From positions 1 through 64,000 of the forward strand of contig NZ_LNCD01000085.1 of assembly GCF_001542405.1 (NCBI RefSeq): 64,000 nt of DNA. The letters are read 5' to 3'. How positions within the stretch are numbered: position 1 is the stretch's first letter; every line of letters begins with the position of its first letter. The notes below the pieces were generated by a model. That model searched no databases. It was not told the origin of the DNA and worked only from the letters and a program-made list of their open reading frames with translations. Origin of the DNA: Rhizobium altiplani (GTDB lineage: Bacteria > Pseudomonadota > Alphaproteobacteria > Rhizobiales > Rhizobiaceae). The position numbers and the translations under genes are program-made. Below, piece after piece: positions 44,443-52,631 of the stretch.

Positions 44443-44868
44443 TCAGCAATAGGTCCATCGTCGTTTGGGGCCCACGTCCACATGGACGATGCCGTTGCAG
44501 TAACGGCCGATCCCGCCGATTCCTGGTGCCGATTCAGCGATCGCAATGATGGTGCGCTCCGAAACGCCGGGGATCCGGATATCGGCGGCTGCGCAGTAGC
44601 GATGCTGGGAATGAGATCGACCGTGCGCCCGGAACCCCGAGGTTACCATTGGACGGCGACCGGTCTTGGCGGCGATATAAGCAAGAACGCCGCGTAGCCG
44701 CGGCGGGAAGCAGTTCGCCTGGACGCTGACGGTCTGCAGCGAGTAGGCAAGCGTTTCCTTATGCTTGAGCGGCGGTATTGCAACTCTTCTGACGTTCTGG
44801 GCGTCGGCACTGTCGAAACACGACAGACTGAACAGGCCGGCGAGTGCGATGGAAAATGCCGAATGCAT
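44443..44868 (-). CDS. secreted DUF882 / M15-type peptidase-like protein
   Basis: 141 residues from the ATG at 44868, with GGGGAGGG just upstream. A signal peptide (FSIALAGLFSLSCFDSADA) is followed by a YcbK/peptidase-M15-like domain: TSGFRAHGRSHSQHRYCAAA, AADIRIPGVSER and VHVDVGPKRRW. The zinc ligands His, Asp and His of the M15 family are present. Four Cys remain in the predicted mature protein, one at the very C terminus, suggesting disulphides. A role as a peptidoglycan peptidase in the periplasm is likely but unproven. It converges with murJ. Confidence 0.78.
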   Translation of the reverse strand: MHSAFSIALAGLFSLSCFDSADAQNVRRVAIPPLKHKETLAYSLQTVSVQANCFPPRLRGVLAYIAAKTGRRPMVTSGFRAHGRSHSQHRYCAAADIRIPGVSERTIIAIAESAPGIGGIGRYCNGIVHVDVGPKRRWTYC

Positions 44869-45269
44869 GGTTCCCTCCCCTCGAAATGCGCCGGCATCGC
44901 TGGCGCAGTTTTTGGCGAATGGAACGCTCACCCCAAAAATGGCCTTTTTGTGAAATTCTTTACCTACCGTTACGGAACCGTAACACAATTTACGGCCAAT
45001 TGATGAATTAGCTCTACCTCAGAGGTGGTATAAATTTCCAAGCTGCGCAAATTTTCTTGACATATTCACAGCAAGCAATTCATCGCCAAACTCCCATTCA
45101 TAGCGTTTCTCGTGCAAATACCACCGCGAATCCCCGCCGGGTGCAATGAGTGTTCAAACGCTTGCTAGACCTCACGGTCGCGAAGGCGCTCCCGTCGGCG
45201 CGAGGAGCATGATCCTTGACCGAGCCCCCGCAACCGGCAACAACACGACACGACAAATCGGAGCCTGCA
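44869..45269. other. 401-base intergenic region with divergent promoters
   Basis: No convincing gene. The left part holds the leader of the M15-like gene. The segment 44930-45120 is clearly richer in A+T than its surroundings and carries an inverted repeat at 44969-44984, a TATAAA at 45029-45034 and TTGACA at 45057-45062, without a well-spaced -10/-35 pair. A small RNA cannot be excluded. Confidence 0.5.
44969..44984. promoter_or_regulatory. operator-like inverted repeat
   Basis: Perfect 7-base arms GTTACGG / CCGTAAC separated by AA, in AT-rich intergenic DNA 100 bases upstream of the M15-like gene and 285 bases upstream of the glyoxalase-like gene. The size and symmetry fit a dimeric repressor site; the regulator is unknown. 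Confidence 0.45.
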
Positions 45270-45662
45270 ATGTCCCAATCGCTCTTCCTCGTAACGCTCG
45301 TCGTCGACGACTACGATCGCGCCAAGGACTTCTACTGCGGCGCGCTCGGCTTCGATTGCCTCCAGGATGACGTCCAGCCGGATGGCAAGCGCTGGGTCGT
45401 CGTCAGACCGAAGGGCAGCGACGCAGCCTTTCTGCTCGCGCAGGCGGCCAACGATCGGCAGATGGCGGCAATGGGCAACCAGACGGGCGGGCGTGTCGGC
45501 TTCTTTCTCAAGACCGACGATTTCGCAGGCGACCATGAGTCGATGCTGGCCAAGGGCGTGCAGTTTCTCGAGGCGCCGCGGCATGAAAGCTACGGGACCG
45601 TCGCCGTGTTTGCGGATCCTTATGGCAACACCTTCGATCTGATCGAACACGCCGCAGGCTGA
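45270..45662 (+). CDS. VOC/glyoxalase-family protein
   Basis: 130-residue vicinal-oxygen-chelate fold protein from the ATG at 45270 (MSQSLFLVTLVVDDYDRAKD). Two beta-alpha-beta-beta-beta units are seen (FYCGALGFDCLQDD; GTVAVFADPYGNTFDLIEH). The C-terminal Glu (LIEH) is a usual metal ligand. Members include glyoxalases, dioxygenases and resistance proteins, so the reaction is not assigned. It precedes trpS by 97 bases containing two small GC hairpins without U tracts. Confidence 0.85.
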   Translation: MSQSLFLVTLVVDDYDRAKDFYCGALGFDCLQDDVQPDGKRWVVVRPKGSDAAFLLAQAANDRQMAAMGNQTGGRVGFFLKTDDFAGDHESMLAKGVQFLEAPRHESYGTVAVFADPYGNTFDLIEHAAG

Positions 45663-45759
45663 ACCCCTTGATTGCGGGAGCGCGCGCGTGCATAAGCGCG
45701 CCCGTTAGCAACATGGGTTACAGACCCTGGGGCCCTCCACCAGCCTAATCGAGGACATA

Positions 45760-46824
45760 ATGAACGAATTCAAGAAAGTCGTTTTTTCCGGCGTCCAGCC
45801 GACCGGCAACCTCCATCTCGGCAACTATCTCGGCGCGATCCGCAAGTTCGTGGCACTGCAGGAAGGCAACGACTGCATCTACTGTGTCGTGGATATGCAC
45901 GCGCTGACGGCGCAGCTCGTCCATGAGGATATGCCGAACCAGATCCGCTCGATCGCCGCCGCCTTCATCGCCTCCGGCATCGATCCGGAAAAGCACATCG
46001 TCTTCAACCAGTCGGCCGTGCCGCAGCATGCAGAACTCGCATGGATCTTCAATTGCGTCGCGCGCATCGGTTGGATGAACCGCATGACGCAGTTCAAGGA
46101 CAAGGCCGGCAAGGACCGCGAGCAGGCCTCGCTCGGTCTCTACGCCTATCCGAGCCTGATGGCTGCCGACATCCTCGTCTATCGCGGGACGCATGTCCCC
46201 GTCGGCGACGACCAGAAGCAGCACCTTGAACTCGCCCGCGACATCGCCATGAAGTTCAACCTCGACTACGCGGAGCATATCCGCAAGACGGACTATGGCA
46301 TCGACATCACCGTCGGCAACGAGCCGGTGCATGCCTATTTCCCGATGGTCGAGCCGCTGATCGATGGCCCGGCGCCGCGTGTCATGTCGCTTCGCGACGG
46401 TACCAAGAAGATGTCGAAGTCGGATCCATCAGATCTTTCGCGCATCAACCTAATGGACGACGAGGAGGCGATCTCGAAGAAGATCCGCAAGGCCAAGACC
46501 GATCCGGACGGCTTGCCCAGTGAAGTCGACGGTCTCAAGGGTCGCCCGGAAGCGGACAACCTTGTCGGCATCTACGCGGCGCTCGCTGACAGGTCGAAAG
46601 CTGACGTGCTTGCCGAATTCGGCGGGCAGCAGTTCTCGGTCTTCAAGCCGGCGCTCGTCGATCTCGCCGTCAATGTGCTCTCGCCGATCACCGCCGAGAT
46701 GCGCCGCCTGATGTCGGACACCAGTCACATCGACGCGACCCTGCGCAACGGCAGTGAACGGGCTCGGGCCCGCGCCGAGGTGACGATGAAGCAAGTGCGC
46801 GACATCGTCGGCTTCCTGTACTGA
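45760..46824 (+). CDS. trpS: tryptophan--tRNA ligase
   Basis: Class I aminoacyl-tRNA synthetase charging tRNA-Trp. 354 residues. The HIGH-equivalent motif is GVQPTGNLHLGNYLGAI and the KMSKS motif is TKKMSKSDPS; LAWIFNCVARIGWMNRMTQF and YPSLMAADILVYRGTHVPVG are characteristic. GAGGACATA precedes the ATG. A GC hairpin without a U tract follows the gene. Confidence 0.97.
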   Translation: MNEFKKVVFSGVQPTGNLHLGNYLGAIRKFVALQEGNDCIYCVVDMHALTAQLVHEDMPNQIRSIAAAFIASGIDPEKHIVFNQSAVPQHAELAWIFNCVARIGWMNRMTQFKDKAGKDREQASLGLYAYPSLMAADILVYRGTHVPVGDDQKQHLELARDIAMKFNLDYAEHIRKTDYGIDITVGNEPVHAYFPMVEPLIDGPAPRVMSLRDGTKKMSKSDPSDLSRINLMDDEEAISKKIRKAKTDPDGLPSEVDGLKGRPEADNLVGIYAALADRSKADVLAEFGGQQFSVFKPALVDLAVNVLSPITAEMRRLMSDTSHIDATLRNGSERARARAEVTMKQVRDIVGFLY

Positions 46825-46843
46825 GATAGGCCTCAAGAGCTTA

Positions 46844-46869
46844 CCCGGGGCGACCTTTGCCGCCCCGGG
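46844..46869 (+). terminator. GC hairpin after trpS, no U tract
   Basis: Nine-base perfect arms CCCGGGGCG (46844-46852) and CGCCCCGGG (46861-46869) with an eight-base loop, followed by CTTGTCG. The stem is very stable, but the missing U tract makes classic intrinsic termination doubtful; it may protect the trpS mRNA end. Confidence 0.4.
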
Positions 46870-46925
46870 CTTGTCGAAGCCAGACCTGCGGCGTAGTCTG
46901 TTGAAACGACCGTCAGGAGGCTTCG

Positions 46926-47351
46926 ATGCGAGATCGCAACCTCATCCAGATCGGCACGATGGAGATCCGGTTTCTGATCGACGAGGATCAGAGTGCCGGC
47001 GGTCTCGTGATGTTCGAATTCACGGTCCCGCCCCAGGCACGCGTCCCCGCCCCCCATTACCACCGCGACGTCGACGAAGTGATCTACGGATTGTCCGGCA
47101 CGATGTCGACGACGCTGGACGGGCGCAAACACGAGATCGCAGCAGGGGAAACCCTGTTCATTCCGCGCGGTTACGTCCACACCCACGAGAACCTGCATGG
47201 CGAAACCGCCAAGGCGTTGATCACCATGACGCCCGGCCTGATCGGCAGGCGCTATTTCGAGGAGATGGCATCGGCCATCAATGTTCAGGGCAAGCCTGAC
47301 ATCGAACACGTGAAGGCGATCATGCGTCTCTACGGACTGGTTCCGGCCTGA
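46926..47351 (+). CDS. cupin-domain protein
   Basis: Small 141-residue beta-barrel protein. Cupin motif 1 is APHYHRDVDEVIYGLSG (two His and a Glu as metal ligands) and motif 2 is GETLFIPRGYVHTHEN (third His). A short helical tail follows. Substrate unknown; single-cupin proteins of this kind include dioxygenases, isomerases and small-molecule binders. It lies alone between trpS and the UspA-family gene. Confidence 0.85.
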   Translation: MRDRNLIQIGTMEIRFLIDEDQSAGGLVMFEFTVPPQARVPAPHYHRDVDEVIYGLSGTMSTTLDGRKHEIAAGETLFIPRGYVHTHENLHGETAKALITMTPGLIGRRYFEEMASAINVQGKPDIEHVKAIMRLYGLVPA

Positions 47352-47433
47352 CTACACAGCACGCAGGCGATCCTTCGAAGGCGACCAAACGAGGGCTTGC
47401 AAATCTTCAGGTTCAGGTGTCAGAGTCCGGCCC

Positions 47434-47925
47434 ATGGTATCAAAACGACTCTCCCGGCTCGAAGGTCATCGCCGCAAATTCATGGCGGTCATTGACGATA
47501 CGCCCGAATGCTCCCGCGCCGTCCACTACGCCGGTCGGCGCGCCAAGAACTCGAATGGCGGCCTTGTGCTGATGTACGTGATTCCGGAGGGCGACTTCCA
47601 GCAGTGGCTGGGTGTGGAGGAAATCATGCGCGCCGAGGCGCGCGAGGAAGCGGAAGCAGTGGTCGCCAAGGCGGCGCATGTGGTTCGCGAAACGATCGGC
47701 ATCGACCCTGAGATCGTCATCCGCGAGGGAAGCGCCACGGAACAGATCAACGCCGTCATCGAAGAAGACCGTGATATCGCCATCCTGGTGCTGGCCGCAA
47801 GCTCGGCAAAGGAGGGACCGGGGCCGCTGGTGTCGTCGATCGCCGGGCGTGGCGCGACATTTCCGATCCCCGTCACGGTCCTGCCGGATACATTGACCGA
47901 CGAGGAGCTGGATGCCCTCGCATAA
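47434..47925 (+). CDS. universal stress protein (UspA family)
   Basis: 163-residue single-domain Usp with the start KFMAVIDDTPECSRAVHYAG, a conserved Asp in AVID, and ILVLAASSAKEGPGPLVSSI near the C terminus, which corresponds to the G-x2-G-x9-G(S/T) ATP-binding loop in a degenerate form. Whether it binds ATP is uncertain. It is found near trpS/murJ and nfu genes in many Rhizobiales. Confidence 0.88.
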   Translation: MVSKRLSRLEGHRRKFMAVIDDTPECSRAVHYAGRRAKNSNGGLVLMYVIPEGDFQQWLGVEEIMRAEAREEAEAVVAKAAHVVRETIGIDPEIVIREGSATEQINAVIEEDRDIAILVLAASSAKEGPGPLVSSIAGRGATFPIPVTVLPDTLTDEELDALA

Positions 47926-48035
47926 AGCCATTTCTTGAGTGCCAGTCTCTTGAATAGAGTTGCCAATCGGCTTATTTTCTTTTTTGAAGAATTCTAAAGA
48001 CGGCCTGGGCCACTGCCCGCCGCACGGAGAGCGAC

Positions 48036-48602
48036 ATGTTTATTCAGACCGAAGCCACACCGAATCCCGCCACGCAGAAGTTCCTGCCGGGTCGGGTCGT
48101 GATGGAAAACGGGACTGCCGAGTTTCGGAGCCCCGACGAGGCCCAGGCATCGCCGCTCGCGGCTCGTCTGTTCGAAATCCCGGGCGTGACCGGCGTCTAC
48201 TTCGGTTATGACTTCATCTCCGTCTCCAAGGACAATGCCGAGTGGCAGCACCTGAAGCCGGCGATCCTTGGCTCGATCATGGAACACTTCATGTCGGGCA
48301 AGCCTGTCATGGGCGATGCATCGATTCTTTCCGAAGATCTCGATGCCGGCGGCGAATTCTTCGACGAAGCCGACGAGTCGATCGTGCTGACGATCAAGGA
48401 GCTGCTGGACACACGCGTGCGGCCGGCCGTTGCACAGGATGGTGGCGACATCACCTTCCGCGGCTTCAAGGACGGCAAGGTTTATCTCAACATGAAGGGC
48501 TCTTGCTCCGGCTGCCCGTCCTCGACGGCGACGCTGAAGCATGGCGTGCAGAACCTGCTTCGCCATTTCGTTCCGGAAGTCGAGGAAGTCGTCGCCGCCT
48601 GA
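48036..48602 (+). CDS. NifU-family Fe-S cluster scaffold/carrier (Nfu)
   Basis: 188 residues. An N-terminal Nfu_N domain (MFIQTEATPNPATQKFLPGR; FEIPGVTGVYFGYDFISVSK) is joined to a C-terminal NifU-like domain with the cluster-binding CxxC in MKGSCSGCPSSTATLKHGV. This architecture matches mitochondrial NFU1 and alphaproteobacterial Nfu, late-acting carriers that supply 4Fe-4S clusters to enzymes such as lipoyl synthase and MiaB; miaB lies 3 kb downstream. It is not the nitrogenase-specific NifU, which has IscU and Fdx domains. Confidence 0.93.
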   Translation: MFIQTEATPNPATQKFLPGRVVMENGTAEFRSPDEAQASPLAARLFEIPGVTGVYFGYDFISVSKDNAEWQHLKPAILGSIMEHFMSGKPVMGDASILSEDLDAGGEFFDEADESIVLTIKELLDTRVRPAVAQDGGDITFRGFKDGKVYLNMKGSCSGCPSSTATLKHGVQNLLRHFVPEVEEVVAA

Positions 48603-48704
48603 CGGCGACGCCCCTGTTCCGGCATTCGTCCTGGCGCAGCAATTGCAAGCGCGGCAGGGTGATTGTATGGACGCTGAGGAACGCTTTATTCGGAAATTGA
48701 TGCC

Positions 48705-49364
48705 ATGATCATACTGGCGCTCGACACCGCAGGTGTGGATTGCGCTGCCGCTCTCTATGACAGCGGCAGGAATACGATGCTGGGGGAGGCATCGGACATG
48801 ATCGGCAAGGGGCATGCTGAGCATCTGATGGGGATCGTCGACCGCGTGATGGATCAGGCGGGCCTGGCGCTTTCGGCCGTCGATCGTATTGCCGTCACCA
48901 TCGGTCCTGGCTCCTTCACGGGCATTCGCGTCGGCGTCGCCGCTGCCCGCGGCTTTGCGCTGTCGCTCGGCGTTCCGGCCGTCGGCATCACCACGCTTGC
49001 GGTGATGGCTGAAGCGCAGCGGCAAAAGACGCTCGGGCGCCCGGTGCTGACAGCCATGGATGCCAAGCGAAACGAGATCTACTTGCAGGCCTTCAATGCC
49101 GATGGCGAACCGCTCGACGAAGCGCGCGCCGTGACTGTCGAGGAAGCGCAGACGGTTGCTGCGGCATTCGATGGCGAAATAACCGGTTCGGCCACGCCCC
49201 TCCTGAAGCCGGACGCGACCGGCGACCATGCCAACCATTTCCCGATTTCTTTGGTGGCGCGCCTCGGTGCCGCCGCTGATCCGTCTGCTGGAAAGCCTAA
49301 ACCTCTTTATCTGCGCGGACCCGATGCCAAGCCGCAGGCCGGATTCGCAATTGCGCGAGTATGA
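48705..49364 (+). CDS. tsaB: tRNA threonylcarbamoyladenosine synthesis protein TsaB
   Basis: Non-catalytic partner that dimerises with TsaD to make the universal t6A37 tRNA modification. 219 residues with the ASKHA-fold start MIILALDTAGVDCAAALYD and the family motif VTIGPGSFTGIRVGVAAARG. Its stop overlaps the rimI start as ATGA, a widespread pairing. Confidence 0.94.
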   Translation: MIILALDTAGVDCAAALYDSGRNTMLGEASDMIGKGHAEHLMGIVDRVMDQAGLALSAVDRIAVTIGPGSFTGIRVGVAAARGFALSLGVPAVGITTLAVMAEAQRQKTLGRPVLTAMDAKRNEIYLQAFNADGEPLDEARAVTVEEAQTVAAAFDGEITGSATPLLKPDATGDHANHFPISLVARLGAAADPSAGKPKPLYLRGPDAKPQAGFAIARV

Positions 49365-49861
49365 CGATGTTGGAATCCTATTTGACCTTGAAGCCGGAAT
49401 TTGAAATCGTCGCGATGGATGCCGATGATTGCCGCGCGGTCGCCGCGCTGCACGGCGAGCGTTTCGCCCGCCCGTGGGGCGATGGCGAATTCTACAGCCT
49501 GCTCAGCCAGGATACCGTCTTCGGATTCGTGGCCCGCCAAACCAATGCATTCCTCAAGAAGCCGTTGCCGGGCTTCGTGCTGGCGCGCCAAGTCGCCGGC
49601 GAAGCGGAAATCCTGACGATCGCCGTGCAGACAAAGGTCGCGCGCGCCGGCCTCGGCTGGCGGCTGATGCAGGCTGCCATGCGCGAAGCGAAACTGCGCG
49701 GTGGCGAGAGCATCTTTCTCGAGGTCGACGACGGCAATGCGGCCGCACTCGGGCTCTACGGCAAGCTCGGCTTCGAGAAGGTCGGCGAACGCCGGGGATA
49801 CTACAAGGATGCCAAGGGCGCGGTTTCCACAGCGCTTGTCATGAAGCGCGTTCTTCGCTAG
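49361..49861 (+). CDS. rimI: ribosomal-protein-alanine N-acetyltransferase
   Basis: GNAT enzyme expected to acetylate the N-terminal Ala of ribosomal protein S18. 166 residues. Motif A is ILTIAVQTKVARAGLGWRLM and the C-terminal motif is VDDGNAAALGLYGKLGFEKV, followed by the typical GERRGYYKDAKGAVSTAL. The overlap with tsaB (ATGA) supports the name. Some family members have other targets. Confidence 0.9.
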   Translation: MTMLESYLTLKPEFEIVAMDADDCRAVAALHGERFARPWGDGEFYSLLSQDTVFGFVARQTNAFLKKPLPGFVLARQVAGEAEILTIAVQTKVARAGLGWRLMQAAMREAKLRGGESIFLEVDDGNAAALGLYGKLGFEKVGERRGYYKDAKGAVSTALVMKRVLR

Positions 49862-49898
49862 TTCCGTTGCTTGAACGTTGACTATCGGAAGGCAGCCC

Positions 49899-50327
49899 AT
49901 GACTGACGTCGCCAAGACCCTCGAGGAGCTTTGCGCTGAACGCGGCATGCGCATGACCGAGCAGCGCCGTGTAATCGCACGCATACTCGAAGAATCCGCC
50001 GACCACCCCGACGTGGAAGAACTTTATCGCCGCTCGGTGAAGGTCGATGCGAAGATTTCGATCTCGACAGTCTACCGCACCGTGAAGCTGTTCGAAGACG
50101 CCGGCATTATCGAGCGTCATGACTTCCGAGACGGCCGCTCGCGTTATGAGACGGTGCCGGAAGAGCACCACGACCATCTCATCGACCTCAAGTCGGGTGT
50201 GGTGATTGAGTTTCACTCGCCCGAGATCGAGGCATTGCAGGAGCGCATCGCCCGCGAGCACGGCTTCAAGCTGGTCGACCACCGGCTGGAACTTTACGGC
50301 ATCCCGCTCAAGCCGGACGAGCGCTGA
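49899..50327 (+). CDS. fur: Fur-family metal-responsive regulator (Fur/Mur clade)
   Basis: Dimeric winged-helix repressor, 142 residues from the ATG at 49899 (the frame's earlier ATG at 49878 adds MTIGRQP). The DNA-binding domain is RMTEQRRVIARILEESADHP and SISTVYRTVKLFEDAGI; the metal-binding region is ETVPEEHHDHLIDLKSG and VVIEFHSPEIEALQ. The CxxC pairs found in E. coli Fur are absent (LIDLKSG for LICLDCG) and the C terminus ends early. Rhizobial members of this type often act as manganese regulators (Mur), with iron control left to RirA and Irr. It follows rimI by 37 bases. Confidence 0.88.
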   Translation: MTDVAKTLEELCAERGMRMTEQRRVIARILEESADHPDVEELYRRSVKVDAKISISTVYRTVKLFEDAGIIERHDFRDGRSRYETVPEEHHDHLIDLKSGVVIEFHSPEIEALQERIAREHGFKLVDHRLELYGIPLKPDER

Positions 50328-50356
50328 GACATGATCGCAGCCATGGAGTCTTCGTC

Positions 50357-51154
50357 TTGATCGCCTGGCTGCGCGTCGCCTTTGCGGGTATCGTCATTTT
50401 CGTCGCCAGTCTCCTGCTCATGCCCTGGCAGCTTTTGGCGCTCCGCTTCGACTGGAAGCTGCGGCGCTGGCTGCCCCGCGTCTGGCATCGCATCGTCTGT
50501 TTCTGTCTCGGCATCCGGATTCGCGTCCATGGGAAGATGGAAACGCACAGGCCGTTGATGCTGTGCGCCAATCATTCGTCGTGGATGGACATCATGGTGC
50601 TCTCCGCGGTTGCCGACGTTGCCTTCATCGCCAAGATCGAGGTGCGCGACTGGCCGATTTTCGGCACGCTGGCGAAGCTGCAGAAGAGCGTCTTCGTCGT
50701 GCGCGAGGAAAAGCGCAAGACCGGTCATCAGGCGAACGAGATAGCGACCCGAATGGCGGATGGCGAGATCGTCGTCCTGTTTCCGGAGGGCACGACGTCG
50801 GATGGAAACCGGCTTCTGGAGGTCAAATCGTCGCTGTTTGGTGCCGCCGCCATGGCGGTTCCCGCTTCGCCGACCGGAGCCGTCGTCGTCCAACCGGTCG
50901 CGGTGGCCTATACCGGCGTCCACGGTCTGCCGATGGGGCGCTATCATCGCCCGCTTGCCTCGTGGCCGGGCGATGTGCAGATGTTCCCGCATCTGAAAGA
51001 CATGCTGCGATGCGGCGCCTTTGAGGTGGAAGTCTGTTTCGGCGAAGCCGTCGAATATCGTGCGAACAGCAACCGCAAGGAAGTCAGCACGACCATCGCT
51101 CGTCGCATCCGCACGATGCTTGGCGCAGCATTGCGCGGTCGCAAAGCGGCCTGA
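50357..51154 (+). CDS. olsA: 1-acyl-glycerol-phosphate/lyso-ornithine-lipid O-acyltransferase
   Basis: PlsC-family acyltransferase of 265 residues, starting at a TTG (50357). An N-terminal membrane helix (VAFAGIVIFVASLLLMPWQL) precedes the catalytic motif NHSSWMDIM (HxxxxD), the motif FVVREEKRK and the acyl-acceptor motif VVLFPEGTTSDGN. The location between the fur-family gene and miaB matches the Sinorhizobium locus of OlsA, which acylates lyso-ornithine lipid; a plain PlsC role cannot be excluded from the sequence alone. OlsB, the preceding enzyme of the pathway, is encoded 16 kb away. Confidence 0.82.
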   Translation: MIAWLRVAFAGIVIFVASLLLMPWQLLALRFDWKLRRWLPRVWHRIVCFCLGIRIRVHGKMETHRPLMLCANHSSWMDIMVLSAVADVAFIAKIEVRDWPIFGTLAKLQKSVFVVREEKRKTGHQANEIATRMADGEIVVLFPEGTTSDGNRLLEVKSSLFGAAAMAVPASPTGAVVVQPVAVAYTGVHGLPMGRYHRPLASWPGDVQMFPHLKDMLRCGAFEVEVCFGEAVEYRANSNRKEVSTTIARRIRTMLGAALRGRKAA

Positions 51155-51202
51155 GGCAAGATTTCCTTTTCTCGCGCATGAAAAACCACTAAATAGCCGC
51201 CC

Positions 51203-52612
51203 ATGACCCAGGACAGTGCCCTACTTCATGCCCCGGAGACCGATCTCCGTGATGGCAGCAACAGCCGCAAGGTGTTCATCAAGACCTATGGCTGCCAGAT
51301 GAACGTCTATGACTCGACACGCATGAGCGATGCCCTCGCGCGTGACGGATACGAGTCGACGGAAGTCTTGGAAGAGGCAGACCTTGTTCTGCTGAATACC
51401 TGTCATATCCGCGAAAAGGCTGCCGAAAAGGTCTACTCGGCGCTCGGCCGCCTGCGCGACATGAAAAAGGAGCGCAACAAGGAAGGCCGGGAGTTCATGA
51501 TCGGCGTCGCCGGTTGCGTGGCACAGGCGGAAGGCGAGGAAATCCTGCGCCGGGCGCCCGCCGTCGACGTCGTCATCGGTCCGCAGACCTATCACCGCCT
51601 GCCGGAAGCGCTGCGCAAGGCGAAGGAAGGGCAGCGGATCGTCGACACGGAATATGCCCTCGAAGACAAGTTCGAGCATCTGCCGATCGCCGAGAGCAAG
51701 AAAATACGCTCTCGCGGCGTAACCTCCTTCCTGACGGTTCAGGAAGGATGCGACAAGTTCTGCACCTTCTGTGTCGTGCCCTATACGCGCGGTTCGGAAG
51801 TATCTCGGCCTGTCAGCCAGATCGTCGAGGAAGCACAGAAGCTCGTGGAAGGCGGCGTGCGCGAAATCACGCTGCTCGGCCAGAACGTCAACGCCTGGCA
51901 TGGTGTCGGCCCGAATGGTCAGGAATGGACGCTCGGAGACCTGCTCTACCGGCTGGCCGAGATCCCCGGACTTGCACGTCTGCGCTACACCACCAGCCAT
52001 CCTCGTGACATGGACGATCGCCTAATCGAGGCGCATCGGGACCTGCGCGCGCTGATGCCCTACCTGCATCTGCCGGTGCAGGCCGGCTCCGACCGCATCC
52101 TGAAGGCGATGAACCGGCGCCATACGGCCGCCGAATACCTGACCCTCGTCGAGCGCATCCGCGCCGCTCGCCCAGACATTGCCCTTTCCGGAGACTTCAT
52201 CGTCGGTTTTCCGGGGGAGACAGAGCAGGATTTTGAAGATACACTCCGTCTCGTGGAGGAGGTGCGCTATGCGCAGGCCTTCTCCTTCAAGTACTCGACA
52301 CGGCCGGGCACGCCCGGTGCGGAACTGAAGGACCAGGTGCCGGAAGAGATCAAGGCAGAACGGCTAGAACGCCTGCAGGTGCTTCTTCTGAAGCAACAGC
52401 AGGAATTTGCCGAATCCTGTGTCGGGAAAACGATCGAACTGTTGCTCGAAAAGCCCGGTCGCATGCCAGGACAGCTTATCGGCCGTTCTCCGTGGCTTCA
52501 GTCCGTGAATGTTGATGCAAAAGCATTGCAAATCGGTGACATTATTAACGTGCGAATCACCGGAACCGGAACCAACAGCCTGTTTGCCGAGATAGCAGAG
52601 GCTGAGGTCTAA
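51203..52612 (+). CDS. miaB: tRNA-2-methylthio-N6-dimethylallyladenosine synthase
   Basis: Radical-SAM methylthiotransferase converting i6A37 to ms2i6A37. 469 residues. The N-terminal UPF0004 domain has three cluster Cys (TYGCQMNVYD, NTCHIREKA, VAGCVAQAEG). The radical-SAM motif is CDKFCTFCVVPYTRG, and a C-terminal TRAM domain follows (GKTIELLLEKPG; IGDIINVRITG). It needs two 4Fe-4S clusters, possibly supplied by the Nfu protein encoded nearby. The phoH gene follows after 19 bases. Confidence 0.97.
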   Translation: MTQDSALLHAPETDLRDGSNSRKVFIKTYGCQMNVYDSTRMSDALARDGYESTEVLEEADLVLLNTCHIREKAAEKVYSALGRLRDMKKERNKEGREFMIGVAGCVAQAEGEEILRRAPAVDVVIGPQTYHRLPEALRKAKEGQRIVDTEYALEDKFEHLPIAESKKIRSRGVTSFLTVQEGCDKFCTFCVVPYTRGSEVSRPVSQIVEEAQKLVEGGVREITLLGQNVNAWHGVGPNGQEWTLGDLLYRLAEIPGLARLRYTTSHPRDMDDRLIEAHRDLRALMPYLHLPVQAGSDRILKAMNRRHTAAEYLTLVERIRAARPDIALSGDFIVGFPGETEQDFEDTLRLVEEVRYAQAFSFKYSTRPGTPGAELKDQVPEEIKAERLERLQVLLLKQQQEFAESCVGKTIELLLEKPGRMPGQLIGRSPWLQSVNVDAKALQIGDIINVRITGTGTNSLFAEIAEAEV

Positions 52613-52631
52613 ACCCTAGGAGCTCGACCGC

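Noticed and set aside
45663..45759. tRNA or leader-peptide attenuator ahead of trpS
   Set aside because: Only two short GC hairpins are present; there is no tRNA cloverleaf, no T-box motif and no Trp-codon run.
48036..48602. Nitrogen-fixation nifU
   Set aside because: The protein has the Nfu_N plus NifU C-terminal layout of general Fe-S carriers and lacks the IscU-like and ferredoxin-like domains of nitrogenase NifU; no nif gene is nearby.
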